Shown here in pieces: positions 12,300 through 24,723 of a stretch of 64,000 nt of DNA (position 1 is the stretch's first letter; each line of letters starts with the position of its first letter). The stretch spans positions 17,126,928 through 17,190,927 of the forward strand of contig CM037867.1 of assembly GCA_021292105.1 (NCBI GenBank), written 5' to 3'. Below the pieces are notes generated by a model. It made no database searches. It was not told where the DNA came from and saw only the letters and a program-made list of their open reading frames with translations. The stretch comes from Anadara kagoshimensis. Taxonomy: Eukaryota; Mollusca; Bivalvia; Arcoida; Arcidae. A program made the position numbers and the translations under genes.

Positions 12300-13680
12300 A
12301 CAAATTACAATGTTATTAATATTTATAGAAATAAAAAAAAACGTTTTGTTTATATTCCAAAACAATTCAATAGAATGAAATACCCTATAAAATCTAAAAG
12401 ACAAATAACATTGTTATAATAATTTCAAAGTCATGTACAACAATTATACTAAAACACTGTATCCATTAATGGTTGAGGAATGTGAAATCATTAAATGTTT
12501 CAGTTTAAACTTTCTCACCTATTAGATACAAGAGGGAATATAAATTCACATTCAATAATTGAGCTTCATCTGAATATAACATAAAAAGTCGAACAATTTG
12601 GACTGGTCGGAATATTACCTATTGTCTGAACATAAATAGCAGTGGTGGCAAACTGTTTATGATTATAACAAGGATATGTTTAGACATATAACATTATGGT
12701 TCTGTTTACATCTTCAAAACAATTTAGTAATAACTTGGGATAACCACTGCTACTCCTTAACTATTTGAACTTCCATGAGTTAAGAGCATTTCTAAATTAC
12801 CATTTATATTGCATATTTGTTTTCATTGAATGGAGTGCGGTGTGTTTTTATATATCATATCATTCATTATACATCACTCATAAATACTAAATTTGATTCG
12901 ATGAGAGCAATCACATGGTGAGGATTGAAATATCATATTTCCTTCATGCGATAAAGTTTCACTGTAATACATCCCTTATTCGGAACACACCTATACGTCA
13001 CAATGATATGAGGTCATCGATAGAGAATCGGTCATGACTTTTGACCAATATGAACACCCCCTAACATGTCACATTTCTCTCGTGGTTCAATGTCGGATAA
13101 TATAACTTGCTGCGGGTAAACGTTCATACTTCCCTCTTTCAAAGACAAAAGACAATAAATGTATAATAATAATTGTTTGGGTTTACCATCCCTTATCTTT
13201 TTGAACGCAAATGAGTAAAGAAAATTTCTTATTATCATTCATATTGCATACTTTTATTCTTTTTACCGAGTACAGTGTGTTTTTGTAAAGCAATACCACG
13301 TGTAAGTAACTATGTTTTGATATAATGGAACAATATCTTTCTTTTAAATGTATTACGTATACTTTTCAATTTAAAATAAATAAGAAGATGCTTAAACATC
13401 ATATTGATGTATTGGAAATATAAAAAACCGATTACGTGTATTGTGTATAAGGTCAACGTTAAATAACCTAGCAAACAACTGACCAATTTGCTTGAACTTT
13501 AAATGAATAATTATTATAGACAAGTACATTGATGCAAATACTTTACAAAGCTTTATTATGTTCACATGGGAACACTAATTTTAGAAACATACCAGTATCT
13601 TCAATAAATAACCGAGAGGTTAAGAAACTAAGGAACACATTAAAATAAAGACAGCTGTTATAGGTTGAAGGTGAAGTATC
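12300..13680. other. Intron sequence, no gene seen
   Basis: AT-rich, with no domain signal. It is the part of the 3.1-kb intron between the CTLD exons at 12289 and 15432 that lies next to the 66-bp array. Confidence 0.45.
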
Positions 13681-13689
13681 TACTTACTG

Positions 13690-15320
13690 CAAATCTTAAC
13701 AGTGCCGATGTTTTGGCTGGGCCTCCCTGATATGTAAATTTCTAATGAAAGGTCAAAGGGATATGTCAGTGCCGATGTATTGACTGAGACTCCATTATAT
13801 GTATATCTTCCTAACGGACGGCCAACGGACATGTCAGTGACAATGTAATAGCTGTGCCTCTCTTACAAGAATTTTCCTCATGGGAGGTCAAACGGACGTG
13901 TCAGTACCGATGTATTGACTAGGCCTCTCTTATATAAATATATTCCTAAAGAAAGATCAAACGGACATGTAAGTGCCGATGTATTGACTGGACCTCCCCT
14001 AAATGTTTATTCCTAACGGTAGGTCAAACGGACATGTTAGTGTCGATGTATTGGTTGTGCCTCCCTTATATGCTTATATGTATATTCCCAACGGAGGTTT
14101 AAAAAGATATGCCAGTACCGATGTATTGGTTGGCCTCCCTTACATGTATATTCTCAACAAAAGTTTAAACGGTTATGGCAATACCGATATATAAGTTGGC
14201 CTCCTTTATATGAATATTCCTAATGAAAAGTCAAACGGACATGTTAGTGCCGATGTATTGGACGGGCCTCCCTTAAATGTATATATTCCCAAACGGAGGT
14301 CAAACAGATATGTCAGTACCGGTGTATTGGTTGGCCTCCCTTATATGAATATCCCTAATGAAAGGTCAAACGGACATGTCAGTGACAATGTATTGGCTAA
14401 GTCTTTTTTATGTATATATTTTGACGGAAGGTCAAACGGACATGTCAGTGCTAATGGACTGACTAAGCCTCCCTTATATGAATATTCCTAATGAAAGGTC
14501 AAACGGACATGTCAGTGCCGATGTATTGGCTAAGTCTTTTTTATGTACATATTTTGACGAAATGTCAAACGGACATGTCAGTGACGATATATTTGCTGTG
14601 CCTCGCTTCTATGAATATTCCTGAAAAAGTCAAACGGACATGTTAGTGACGATGTATTGGCTGTGCCTCCCTTATATTAATATTTCTAAAAAAAATGTCA
14701 AACGGACATGTTAGTGTCGATGTATTGGCTGGACCTCCCTTATAAGTATATTCCCAACGGAGGGTCAAACACATATGTCAGTACCGATGTATTGGTTGTC
14801 CTCCCATATATGAATATCCCTAATCAAAGCTTAAACGGACATGTCAGTGTCGATGAATTGGCTGAGTCTTCTTTTTTATGCATATATTTTGACGGAAGGT
14901 CAAACGGACTAAGCCTCCCTTATATGAATATTCCTAACGGAAGGTCAAACGGACATGTCAGTGCCGATGTATTGGCTGGGCCTTCCTTATATGTATATCT
15001 TTCCAACAGAAGGTCAAACGGATATGTCAGTGCCGATGTATTGGATGGGCCTTCTTTATATGTTTATATTCCCAGCAGATGGTCAAACGGATATGTCAGT
15101 GCCTATGTATTGGATGGGCCTTCCTTGAATGTATATCTTCCCAACAGAAGGTCAAACGGATATGTCAGTGCCGATGTATCGGATAGGTCTTCCTTATATG
15201 TATATATTCCCAACAGATGGTCAAACGGATATATCAGTGTCGATGTATTGGATGGGCCTTCCTTATATGTATATTTTCCCAACAGAAGATCAAACGGACA
15301 CGCAGTGTTGTTTTCCAATA
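13690..15320. repeat. 66-bp tandem repeat array
   Basis: About 24 units of 65-69 bp, each with GTCAAACGGACATGTCAGTG, CGATGTATTGGCTGGGCCTC and a TATATGTATATTCC-type stretch. The unit length is close to 22 codons, so frames stay open on both strands (plus 14708-15340; minus 15384-15103). Unit length drifts, which breaks the frames elsewhere. The last units (14935-15300) are the most alike. It lies inside an intron of the minus-strand lectin gene. Confidence 0.92.
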
Positions 15321-15431
15321 TGCATGCAGAGATTGAATAGAAATTGAAAGCTTTATAAGACTGGAAATTGTAAGAAAAAGTCATCTTTACGATGTATTCC
15401 TATGACACAATTAGATATAAAGAAACTCTAC

Positions 15432-15522
15432 CTCTTGCTCGTTGTCTTAGTATCGGCAGTAAATTTTCATGAATTTCTGGTGTATCTATTGTAAGAAGAT
15501 TTCCATATATCTCACTTATTTC
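15432..15522 (-). CDS. CTLD exon with GNLLTID motif
   Basis: A 91-nt exon with acceptor ATGTTTAG and donor GTAGAG. The peptide EISEIYGNLLTIDTPEIHEN continues LLPILRQRAR. YGNLLTID-x-x-E is the standard second strand/helix block of a CTLD (G-x-L-x-x-I-x-S-x-x-E). The usual cysteine before this block is absent. It is phase 0 in, phase 1 out, matching both neighbours, and the same length as the equivalent exon at 21285-21375, so the two CTLDs probably arose by duplication. Confidence 0.8.
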
Positions 15523-16233
15523 CTAAACATATACAAGAAAAATTAAATATCTTACTGTCAAGGACATATTAATCAATTAATTTTGTTCAAAAAACAGTAA
15601 TAAAATTCAATTTATGAAAAATAGTATGTTTGTTTCGGCGATTTTCCATGCGACTGTTTCCAAACATTGGTTTCTTGCAGTCATTTTTGACAAAAATATT
15701 AGTACATATTTTGTTATTTTGGCTTATTTTATAACTTTTCTGACCAAATCAAACACACACATACCGTTCCATGTCCAAACCACAACTCCAATAGGAAAGC
15801 AAGAATTTAGTTTCAACATTTATCTCAAAATAAGCAGATATATAATAAAACAATGGCAACATAAGGAAATAATACTAAGATTGCTAGGAATCATTTTAGA
15901 AAAATGAGGCGAAAACTTGATGCTAACAAAATAAATAAAAGTATAAATAAAACAATTCGACAGTCTAATAAATGATGAAAAAAGACGGCATTTGTTTTTT
16001 CGGTGTTTCTCAAATATTTTCCTCTATTAAATCAAACAGAAACACACCGATACATGTCCCTAACATGATATCAAAAGGAAAAAACAAGTTTCAGAATTGA
16101 TAAATTACACGTTCCTCACACGGAAAGCTATATCATGTACTCTGAAAGGATACCGTCTGTTTAACTAGCTACACCCTGAATCTCGTTCAAATTTAAGGAA
16201 CTGATCTAAGTATAAGGTTTTACAATTACATAC

Positions 16234-16347
16234 CTTAGCTCTCCAAAAAAGTTCCTTCTTTCTAGAGAACAGTATACACGATTTCCCTACTTCAGTCCAT
16301 CCATACGGACAAAGCGAGACAGGAATATATTTTTGCTTCTGTGGAAT
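16234..16347 (-). CDS. First exon of the last CTLD
   Basis: Acceptor TTTGTTTTAATCAG, donor GTATGTAAT. The peptide IPQKQKYIPVSLCPYGWTEV continues GKSCILFSRKKELFWRAK. CPYGW followed by a second Cys and W-x-A is the N-terminal CTLD signature. It leaves in phase 0, in agreement with the next exon. Entry is unclear. The preceding exon ends in phase 2, so either an upstream weak acceptor (AAAAG before 16382) is used, giving GA+G, or this exon belongs to a separate lectin gene. Confidence 0.78.
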
Positions 16348-16623
16348 CTGATTAAAACAAATAAACAGTATCTCATTAAACCTTTTAAAATGTACCACTT
16401 AATAAATATAGGGCTGCAATCATTTTGTAAATTACATCACGAGTACTATGAAAACTTTGTTTTTGAGTGGGGTACTCCTTAAGGGTAGCACTTACTCTTC
16501 AGTCAGCTGCACCCGGAAAGTGGAGTATCTTAAAAATAATTTTTTTGCTTATGTTCATTATTATCACACATGATGATTTTTATTGTTAACTTAATCTCAA
16601 TCGAAGAAAAATATTTGACTTAC

Positions 16624-16849
16624 TCAATTTGACATACTGATCCTGAGTGGGTATAACAAAGAGCATCAACTAATCTGTACGTATGACCATTCACAAAACC
16701 TATTTTAACACAACCGTTAACAGCTAGATCATTTGATTCTCTGAGAAAATATCCGTAAGTGTCTTTCAATTCCAAAGCAGAATCTGTTTCTATCCATTTG
16801 AATTCATTTTTGTAAGCATAACTATAAAGTCCAATCCAGAATGCTATAT
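16624..16849 (-). CDS. CTLD exon, C-terminal half, possible gene end
   Basis: Acceptor TTTTTTTCCAG. The peptide starts IAFWIGLYSYAYKNEFKW and ends CYTHSGSVCQIE, with the WIGL block and the final Cys-x7-Cys pair. The end is ambiguous: after CQI the sequence is GAGTAAGTC, which can be read as Glu-stop (stop at 16622-16620) or as a strong donor GTAAGT after GA. The stop reading gives a natural CTLD C-terminus. It joins the exon at 21285 with matching phase (C+AT = His). Confidence 0.82.
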
Positions 16850-17239
16850 CTGGAAAAAAATGGTTGATCATAAAATGCAAAATCATAAAATACAGATATG
16901 CCTATACCTGACGATGTCTAGCAACATATATTTAAAGAAATATTGAATTGATACTCTTTTTGTGGTGTGTCACGTACATACAGTATCGAATAATTTAGTA
17001 ATAAGGCGGCGCATGAAAAAGGGTCATCGCAATCCTGGCAATTGCGAACTTAATAAAGCCAAAGTATCGCTGCCGCCGCAATTTGTTCACATGCTGTTGC
17101 TTTGCTGCTTCTATTTTAATTATTTCAAACATAGCTATATAATCGGCATTTTTGTTTTTGTGTCTGTATCTAAACCTTATTACATGTGTTGTAGATTCAT
17201 AGAATGTACGGGTTATATATATTTTCATTGTTAAAATTA

Positions 17240-18430
17240 TACCCATAACAAACTTACAATCTTAAGATTTATTAGTATAACGTGAACGTAAGTGAATGCA
17301 AGTTTCTCTCTGATAAAATCTGGGATCAGATGATAATAGTTACTTTTAATGATAGCAATTACATGTCTATAAATGCCTCTTCTTATTTTCTTTTTTTTAA
17401 TACTTTGTTAGTTCCGAATTGGCAGCGTTTTTTCATGACCCCTTTGGGAAGATTGCCAAATTATACCAGGTTTAAAAGCTGAAGGGTAGATAAGTATGAA
17501 AAAAAGTTTTTCAAATTGAAACATAAAATATTTGTTGTTGTTATAAACATTGAAAGGAATTCAGTGACTGGTAGATGCATATTTGAGAATGTAGCATTAT
17601 ATCGTTCCATTCTAGATCTTTGATGGTAATTCAAGACTATTTAAATTTTATGTACAAAGAAGTGAGGCTACTTTTTATTATCAAATAAACCTAAACGTCG
17701 ACAGGTATCAGTATCTCAATCCTGTAAGTATCTATAGTTAGAAAAATGTGTGATAGATATTTTTAAACGTAATTTTACACAAAACATATGTGTTATGTAC
17801 TGTTTGTTCAGAGAAACAAGTGATGTCACCCATGATCAAAAGAAAAGACAAATATAAATCATTTTACACCAATTTATAAACGAACTACGACTGTTTTGAA
17901 AAAAAAATGACAAAACGGTTGGGCGAAATAGATTAATCTTTATTGTTGATATTACACACCGTTGTTTCTCAATTGAACTATCCTGTACGAATTATCAAGA
18001 ACGTAAATAGAAAACATAATTTTGGAAGATACTTAAAAAAATTAAACTAACGAATTAATACATATACATATCCAAGATACGTATAAAAATGAGTGTCTTT
18101 AAGCAGGAAAAATTTCAATTCAGCGTTGGTTAAAAAAATGAAAAAATGTGTTCTGTCAATATGAAACAAATTTTAGTAAAACCTAATGACAAAAGTCCAT
18201 TTACAAAGAAAAAAAAACTAAATATAAAATGTAGCAAATGCCAACAGTGATAATTTGAAGAAAACCTAGTACACAAAAACAAGTAACAATTAGTTTAACA
18301 AAAGAAAACTGTTCCGAAACATGGTAAAGGTGGAAATGTAATAAAAGCTACCACAACCGTTATTCTCAATCAAATCTCACACGTAGTCAATATTGGACAG
18401 TTCACCAGCCAAACTATTATCGGAGAAGAT
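17240..18430. other. Intron sequence, no gene seen
   Basis: AT-rich intron between the CTLD exons at 16849 and 21285. No repeats or domains were recognised before the Penelope-like element begins. Confidence 0.45.
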
Positions 18431-18439
18431 ATCCAGGGG

Positions 18440-20700
18440 ATAATCAAAACTACTTTGAACCAACATATGATTATTCCTGCCATTACGGGGAAGAGGATAT
18501 CTATGAGAACAAACATCTAAACACTTATTAATCTTCTAGTCCTTTTTAGGGAGACGCCCAACCATCCATCCCTTAGGTGATAAAACGAAATCAATCAAAC
18601 ATTATCAATTTATCAAGCCGCAAATTATATGTATACGAAATTAAAATTTCAAAAAAGGACTAAAATCAAGACCAACACCAAAATCTCACAAAATTCAAGT
18701 AATAGAAAACGATATTTAAACTGTTTTTAGAAGATTAAGATAAACTTAGTTTTATTAAGACAATAAAACAAAAGAGTCATGCATAGCCAGGAACAAAGGA
18801 ACCTTAACTCTAGAAAAAGGAAGAGTCCAGGAATTAGATCAATATATTGAACATTTAAAAAAAAATGATTGACCTCAGTTTATTATCAAAAAGTTGCAAC
18901 TTCACCAAAAAGCGATGGAAATCATTTATGATGATAAAAATATAATTATCAAAGAAGCTGACAAAAATGCTGTTGTAATCATGGGTAAAGAATATTACCG
19001 TAAATTATGAATTAAAACGATAATAAAGATAACAACGATATAAGGTCACCTAAACTCGGCAAAATTGTATATGATCCACAAAAACCGATAAGAAGATAAG
19101 GGAAAAAAATTATCTAGTCTATTTTCATTGCAAGGAAAACATCTTTTATGGTTTTTTTTAAATTCCATAAAAGCAATATAAATAATAATGCATGTTCGAA
19201 TGGTAAATCAAACTATATTGAAATTTCTCGACTAAATGATCTTAAACTACGACCGATTGTAGCAGGACCCGTTGGTGAAGCACGTAGTCTCAGTAACTTT
19301 ATCGATATTCTCCTAAAACCATATGACAATAAAATCCAAAGTTATATACGGCATATAGTTGATTTCTTAAATAATTTACCATCAGACACTGTAGAAAATT
19401 CTATTTCACTTTCATTGGATGTAACAAATCATTATTTAAATATTCCGCATTGATTTCGGAAAAAAGTAAAAAAAATATTGGTTAAACAAACACACAGAAC
19501 TCTTGCCTGAACGAATACAGAAATACTTCATCATCAATGGTCTACAATTCATTCTTGAAAACAATTATATACATTTTGATAATAATCGTTACAAGCAAAG
19601 ATGGGAACAGCCATGGGAACAAAAGTTGCTCCTATATGCCTTCGGATATTTAGAAGAAAATATGTATGAACAAATACAATCAATAATCTGTCAAGAAGAA
19701 CGAACTTATATTGAATCAAACTGCAAAAGATTCCTAGATGACTGTTTTATCATTTGAAAAAAAAGACAGAGATTCACTTAACTTATTTCATTCTTTCTTC
19801 ATCCTTCAATCACTTTCACAATGGAATCTGACCCCATTCAATTACCGTTCTTAGCCGTTCTAGTGAAAATAGATCGTAAACAAAATATCCAACCGGATAT
19901 GTTCTACAAAACTACGGATACAAAACAATGTCTGGAATGTGAATCTTGGCACCTGCGACACAGAGTATACCTTATACTTTAGCTGGGAGACTTTGCATAT
20001 TAATATCAAAGAACCATACACTTAACACTAGATTACAGGGATTAAATGGATTCTTTTTAGAAGCAATTTATCCTGAACAATTAATCAGTCATGGTATTTC
20101 AAAAGCTAGATCTACTTGAAAATAACTACGAAGGATTCAAATAAGAAATAATAAAAAACATCTCGTTTGTGTCTACATTCTATCCAAAGAACCCTAAATT
20201 GTTTAAGCACATCTACAACAGCATTCCAATGTTCATAACAAACGTATTCGAAAAAATGCTGACAAAAGCAAGATTCTGTTCTAACGAAGAATTCTATGAA
20301 ATCAAAAGATGTGGAAGATCAAATTGTGGAACAAGTATAAACTTAGAAGAAGGTCAATCAAAACGCCTTATTGATGGTTTTCTTTTCAACGTCAATGCAA
20401 ACATGGACTGCAGGAGTGATAATTTGATTTATATCATCAGATGTCAGTGTCGTGGAGAACATTATGTGGGTCAAACAGAACAAGTTGCGACTTAGAATCA
20501 CAGTCTATAGGCAACAAATACATCAACCAGAATATGATCAAATACATCTTAGTGCACATATTAGACAATGTGCTCGGGAAAAAACCAAACATTTACCATT
20601 TCCCCATGTACTTATTCATGAAAAAATCACTAAGAGGAAAAGAGAAATCAGAGTCCTTTTTTAAAACGAAATTGAGAGCCAAATTAAATGCAAGTTAAGC
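18440..20700 (+). mobile_element. Degenerate Penelope-like retroelement
   Basis: Broken coding remnant with reverse transcriptase and GIY-YIG endonuclease, the hallmark pair of Penelope-like elements. Pieces in order: IIIKEADKNAVVIMGKEYY (18943-18999); RPIVAGPVGEARSLSNFIDI and SLSLDVTNHYLNIPH (19148-19453); the FILENNYIHFDNNRY block and RFLDDCFII, the FLDD catalytic box (19503-19757); then LIYIIRCQCRGEHYVGQT (20420-20480), where LIY/YVG replace GIY/YIG. At least six frameshifts or stops interrupt it, so it is dead. It sits in an intron, antisense to the lectin gene. Confidence 0.88.
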
Positions 20701-21284
20701 AGTAGGACAATTACACTCATTTCCCATTATGACGTCAAAATCACGTCATGTGACTTTAACATAGCTACAATAATCAACTGTATACTCCTGTATACTTTAT
20801 AAATTTAAACTAATATCAAGAAAACTAGTTGAGTAAAATGTAGTAATACATTTTTTTAATTCCATTTAAGTCTTATCATTATTTTGGATTATGTACTACC
20901 ATGTGCAAGACTTATTATTTAAACTATATATATATATAGTGTGTGTGTCACATTTTCAAAAAATTTAAAGTGACTATTTTACTAATAAAATACTAAAACA
21001 CACAGATACGTTATCTATTTTAACTCTTTGAAAGCAGCAGAAGGCTTTAAACCTTCCTCCGCAAAGAAGCATTTGTTTAATATAATTTGTTTTAGTATTC
21101 TATTCGTAAACTATTTATCCAATTCGTCCGACACATTAGAAGCAAAATGGTCAATGTTCAACTCACAATCCCAAAACAAAAAAGAAACTAGCAAATGAAG
21201 TGGGACTCCACTAGGCAAGCGAGACTTGGTTTTCCAAAAAAGATAATTTATTATGACATAATGCGTCTTATTTAGTTTACTTAC

Positions 21285-21375
21285 GCATTTCAAAATTGTC
21301 GAATATTGATGTCAGATATTTGTAGGGTTTAGAATCATCTACAGTAGCCAGGTTCCCTATTTCACGACAGCCAAC
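21285..21375 (-). CDS. CTLD exon with GNLATVD motif
   Basis: A 91-nt exon with acceptor TTTTCTCAG and donor GTAAGT. The peptide starts VGCREIGNLATVDDSKPYKY and ends with FEM plus one nucleotide. Joined to the exon at 21982 it gives W-x-E-A-x-x-x-C-x-x-x-G-N-L, the canonical CTLD spacing. Phase 0 in and phase 1 out match both neighbours. It was too short to stand out as an open frame; splice sites and motif define it. Confidence 0.85.
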
Positions 21376-21611
21376 CTGAGAAAAGGTTAATACATATCCA
21401 TACAACTTTTTAAATGATAAATATTTTTATGACAAAGTCCATCAACAAACATACTTTTGCTTCATTAATCCTGTAATAAATATTTTACTACAGGTTTAAG
21501 AGAAAACGATGCCTTCCAAATTTATCGCCGCATATATCCTATATCAGATATGTGAGTAGATAACATACAAACGTTGCTTAACATAGTGGTTACCTGTAAT
21601 TATATACAATC

Positions 21612-21765
21612 AAACCTGTCTATAAAGGCCACCCAAGGATCGGGTAAAAGTAACCTTAATATACAGGTGGCCTTTTTACAAAGGTTCAAATAATATGAAT
21701 AATAAACAATTGGGAGACAATTCTACTGGTCAGTATAAACAGATAGTCTCTTTATAGAAGTGGCT
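21612..21765. repeat. Dispersed repeat with TCTATAAAGGCCACC
   Basis: Contains CCTGTCTATAAAGGCCACC and the complement-like AGGTGGCCTTTTTACAAAGG, an imperfect palindrome. Diverged relatives appear at 22685-22870 and 52090-52160 (GGTGGTCCTTATATAGAGGT), indicating a low-copy dispersed family of unknown class. Confidence 0.55.
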
Positions 21766-21981
21766 TTTCCCATAATTTTATTTTTAAACTTGTGTATGAT
21801 TGATATAGTTTACATTGGCAACAATCATTATGACATCAAACGTATAATCGCAAAATTGTGTCATTCGATATGTAAAAGGGATTTTCTTGCTCCTGTAGAT
21901 CTATCATGCTGTCACATTCGCAGTTTGTTAATCATGACTAATCTTATTTTAATGTTATGTACAAAACTCATGAAATATTAC

Positions 21982-22070
21982 CTCTGCTTCATACCAGTTC
22001 TTAGGTTCCATGCTTATTTTAAAACACCCTTTATTTAAGTCGCTCCAATCTATGCAGCAGTACCCAATGC
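21982..22070 (-). CDS. First exon of the first C-terminal CTLD
   Basis: Acceptor TATATATTAAG, donor GTAATATT. The peptide starts IGYCCIDWSDLNKGCFKISM and ends NWYEAE: Cys, W, second Cys and the W-x-E-A motif of a CTLD start. It enters in phase 1 (G+GC = Gly from the coiled-coil exon at 23526) and leaves in phase 0. It directly follows the coiled coil, as in oligomeric lectins. Confidence 0.8.
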
Positions 22071-23525
22071 CTTAATATATAAAGAATAAATTTACTTTTA
22101 AATTTTATTAATTGAAAGTTCTGTTAAATATTAACAGTTAAATCTCAAGATCAAATTGCGTTTTTAATTTTTAAACCGAAGGTCTGGAGTTTAAGCATGA
22201 AAATAACATTCCTTTGTCTTTATTTTTATATTGCATAAATGTAACATTCAATGACTAGAAGGTCACACGAGTCCATGTAGATATTATAACCGGTGTTTTT
22301 TTTTCCAATTAATTATCAACTGAAACTTTAAAACATGTAGTTGGTTACAAATGAGAACAAACCACAGTCTAAACTGATAGTAGATTCAAGACAACAAAAT
22401 GCAAATACATATTGGAAACGTTGGCTATACGGAATTAAGACAGACAATCTCCGGTATAGCATTTTTGTAGAGACACAACCATCCCACGTTTTACACATTC
22501 AGTAAATATTCAATGACTGTGGATTTGACCAATATGCAATGTCTTTATTTTATCAGGATTTTGTATCCGAAACTATTCACAAAGATTTGGATTCCATCAT
22601 GTCCATTTAGTGCAATTGAGCAATAAGGAATAATTTTGGAATTAACTAACACAATCTATCATTCTTAGTTGATATACAATAATTTTATAATAGACCTTGC
22701 CTATAAAAACCTTATGCGGGAATCTGTAAAAGTGACCTTTTTAAGCTCGTGTCCTTTTATATACGGGATTAAAAACATGTTTAATGCTCAGAGACGACTT
22801 TATTGGCCTTTACAATCTGGTGACTCTTATGTAGATGTATCTTTTAAGAGAGTGACTGTATTAAAACAAACCTGTTTCTTTTAAACCTTTGTAACAATAA
22901 TCTGAAACAGAAAAATTATAATGAAGTGAAATTAAAACTTGACGTATTCTTACACTCAGAATACTGTGCCAACATTTCATATCTTATTTATATTTTACTT
23001 ATTTTGAATACTTATGTAATGGCAGATTTTAAAATGATTTAATTATAATAAAATATTCACTATAACATAAATATTCTCACATAAATCTAAAATGTCAATT
23101 TTATTTAAAAAATCTACCACTATATTTGATTATTTTCTTGTTTAAGAGTCTTAGTAACACACATGCGTAAATATACACAAAAACTTTGTCCAATGTAATT
23201 TGAGTTCTCAGAGACCTAAAAATAATATAATACCCGTATTGATGTCGCGGCACTAGACGAATATTTCGTAATAGTGCTCGAACCAATATTGTGAATTAAA
23301 TTTTATTCAAGGGGTTGAACAAATTACAGATTATACCTACAATAATGTTACATCACTTAGACGTCTGTTTCGGAAAAAAATACTTAAACCAAAATCAAAG
23401 TGACGTGATGCAACCGCATTTGTGCTCCTTCATTTACCACTTTTAAAGGTTTTCGCTTTGTTTGTTAATTGTGATTTGAACATATATGCATTTTTAATGA
23501 AATTAATGTAAATCTTTATTATTAC

Positions 23526-23600
23526 CATTTTCCATTTTTTCCTTAAAAGCCATCACTTTCTTATTTAAAAGCGTCGTCTGAAATCTTGCTTGTGCTACTT
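23526..23600 (-). CDS. Coiled-coil exon 2
   Basis: 75-nt exon, acceptor ATCTATTTTTAG, donor GTAATAAT. The peptide VAQARFQTTLLNKKVMAFKE continues KMEN. It is charged and heptad-like and lacks Pro and Gly. Phase 1 in and out agrees with both neighbours. It probably forms a stalk that oligomerises the lectin heads. It has no close family identity of its own; its place between the hydrophobic exon and the CTLD is the argument. Confidence 0.65.
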
Positions 23601-24102
23601 CTAAAAATAGATATCAAGAAATAAATATGATAAAAAAAATTCTTCATTAAATAATTTATTTAATTAAAATTTATTTTTGTAGTGAAAACTTCAGATATAA
23701 AAATGACAAAAGAAACCTAGGATACATTATAATACGCTAAAAGTTCTAGATGTAAAACAAAGTGTTAATCTGTCATTTTCGGTAAACATTTACAAATTGA
23801 CAAATAGCAAAGGTTTTAAAAAAATGAACAATATTGTTGCATACAATGGAGATCAACGATGCTTCACGTTATGAAACGCATTATATTTGTGCAGGACGTT
23901 TTGATAAAATAATAGCTTTATCTTCGTTTGTTACTTATTAAAATGAAGTAAAATCAATGTAGGCATCATAGTCCGATTATCTAAATGCAATTGTATGCTT
24001 TGAGTACTGAAACAATCTGAATGGTATTTCGAATAGAAAAAACCGTTTTTGTTATTTTTGCTACTGTCTATCTATTTCCATGAACACGACAATTTACTGT
24101 AC

Positions 24103-24156
24103 CTTGTTTATTCTTTAGTGATTCTTTTTGTAACTGTCGATGAAGTTTAAAAAAAT
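24103..24156 (-). CDS. Coiled-coil exon 1
   Basis: 54-nt exon, acceptor AATGTGTTTTCAG, donor GTACAG. The peptide FFKLHRQLQKESLKNKQ is amphipathic. It enters as G+AT = Asp from the hydrophobic exon at 25400 and leaves as G+AA = Glu. With exon 2 it gives about 42 residues of stalk. Confidence 0.62.
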
Positions 24157-24439
24157 CTGAAAACACATTTCATAATATTCATAATTAAGATTTTTAAACA
24201 TATCGAACATAAACAGTCCAATCCTTTTCAAATCAAAATAATTAAGGAAGTGAGGTCATGTGATCCGGAAGACTAAGCATACCCAATCTAAATGCTATTT
24301 GTGAAATCAATTATTGGATTAAAAGGAACATGAAACTTTAGCATTAAATATATCCTGGATATTTTTTTATCAAGGTACAAGGCACTAAGCAATGATTTCA
24401 AAATCATTAAACATATAACAAGATGGTGTAGCTAGCTAG

Positions 24440-24575
24440 ACAAACGTTGTTTTCTCTTCCGTAGCACATGGTCTCGCGTGTCAAACCTAACTTGTCGGTT
24501 CTAAAGTTTTTTCTTTTGCTTTTGGGTTTTAATTCGGACATGGATTAGTATTTGTTTTTCATAACAACGGAATTA
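24440..24575 (+). mobile_element. Retroelement 3' tail fragment
   Basis: Carries CTAACTTGTCGGTTCTAAAG and ATTCGGACATGGATTAGTAT, the two blocks found at the 3' end of the retroelement copies at 50385, 58440 and 62455. No coding part is left. Confidence 0.65.
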
Positions 24576-24672
24576 ATTACGTACTGTATGAACATATATT
24601 TATATCTACATCGGGATTGGTTGTTTTCTCAATGTGAATCAATTTAGCCATTAAGTGTGTATTTGGGTTGTC

Positions 24673-24676
<4 letters not shown>

Positions 24677-24722
<46 letters not shown>
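24677..24722. repeat. (TG)n microsatellite
   Basis: About 22 uninterrupted TG units. Confidence 0.97.

Positions 24723-24723
<1 letters not shown>

Noticed and set aside
14708..15340. 210-codon open frame as a secreted repeat protein
   Set aside because: It is explained by the 66-bp period. Frames are open on both strands and break where unit length drifts.
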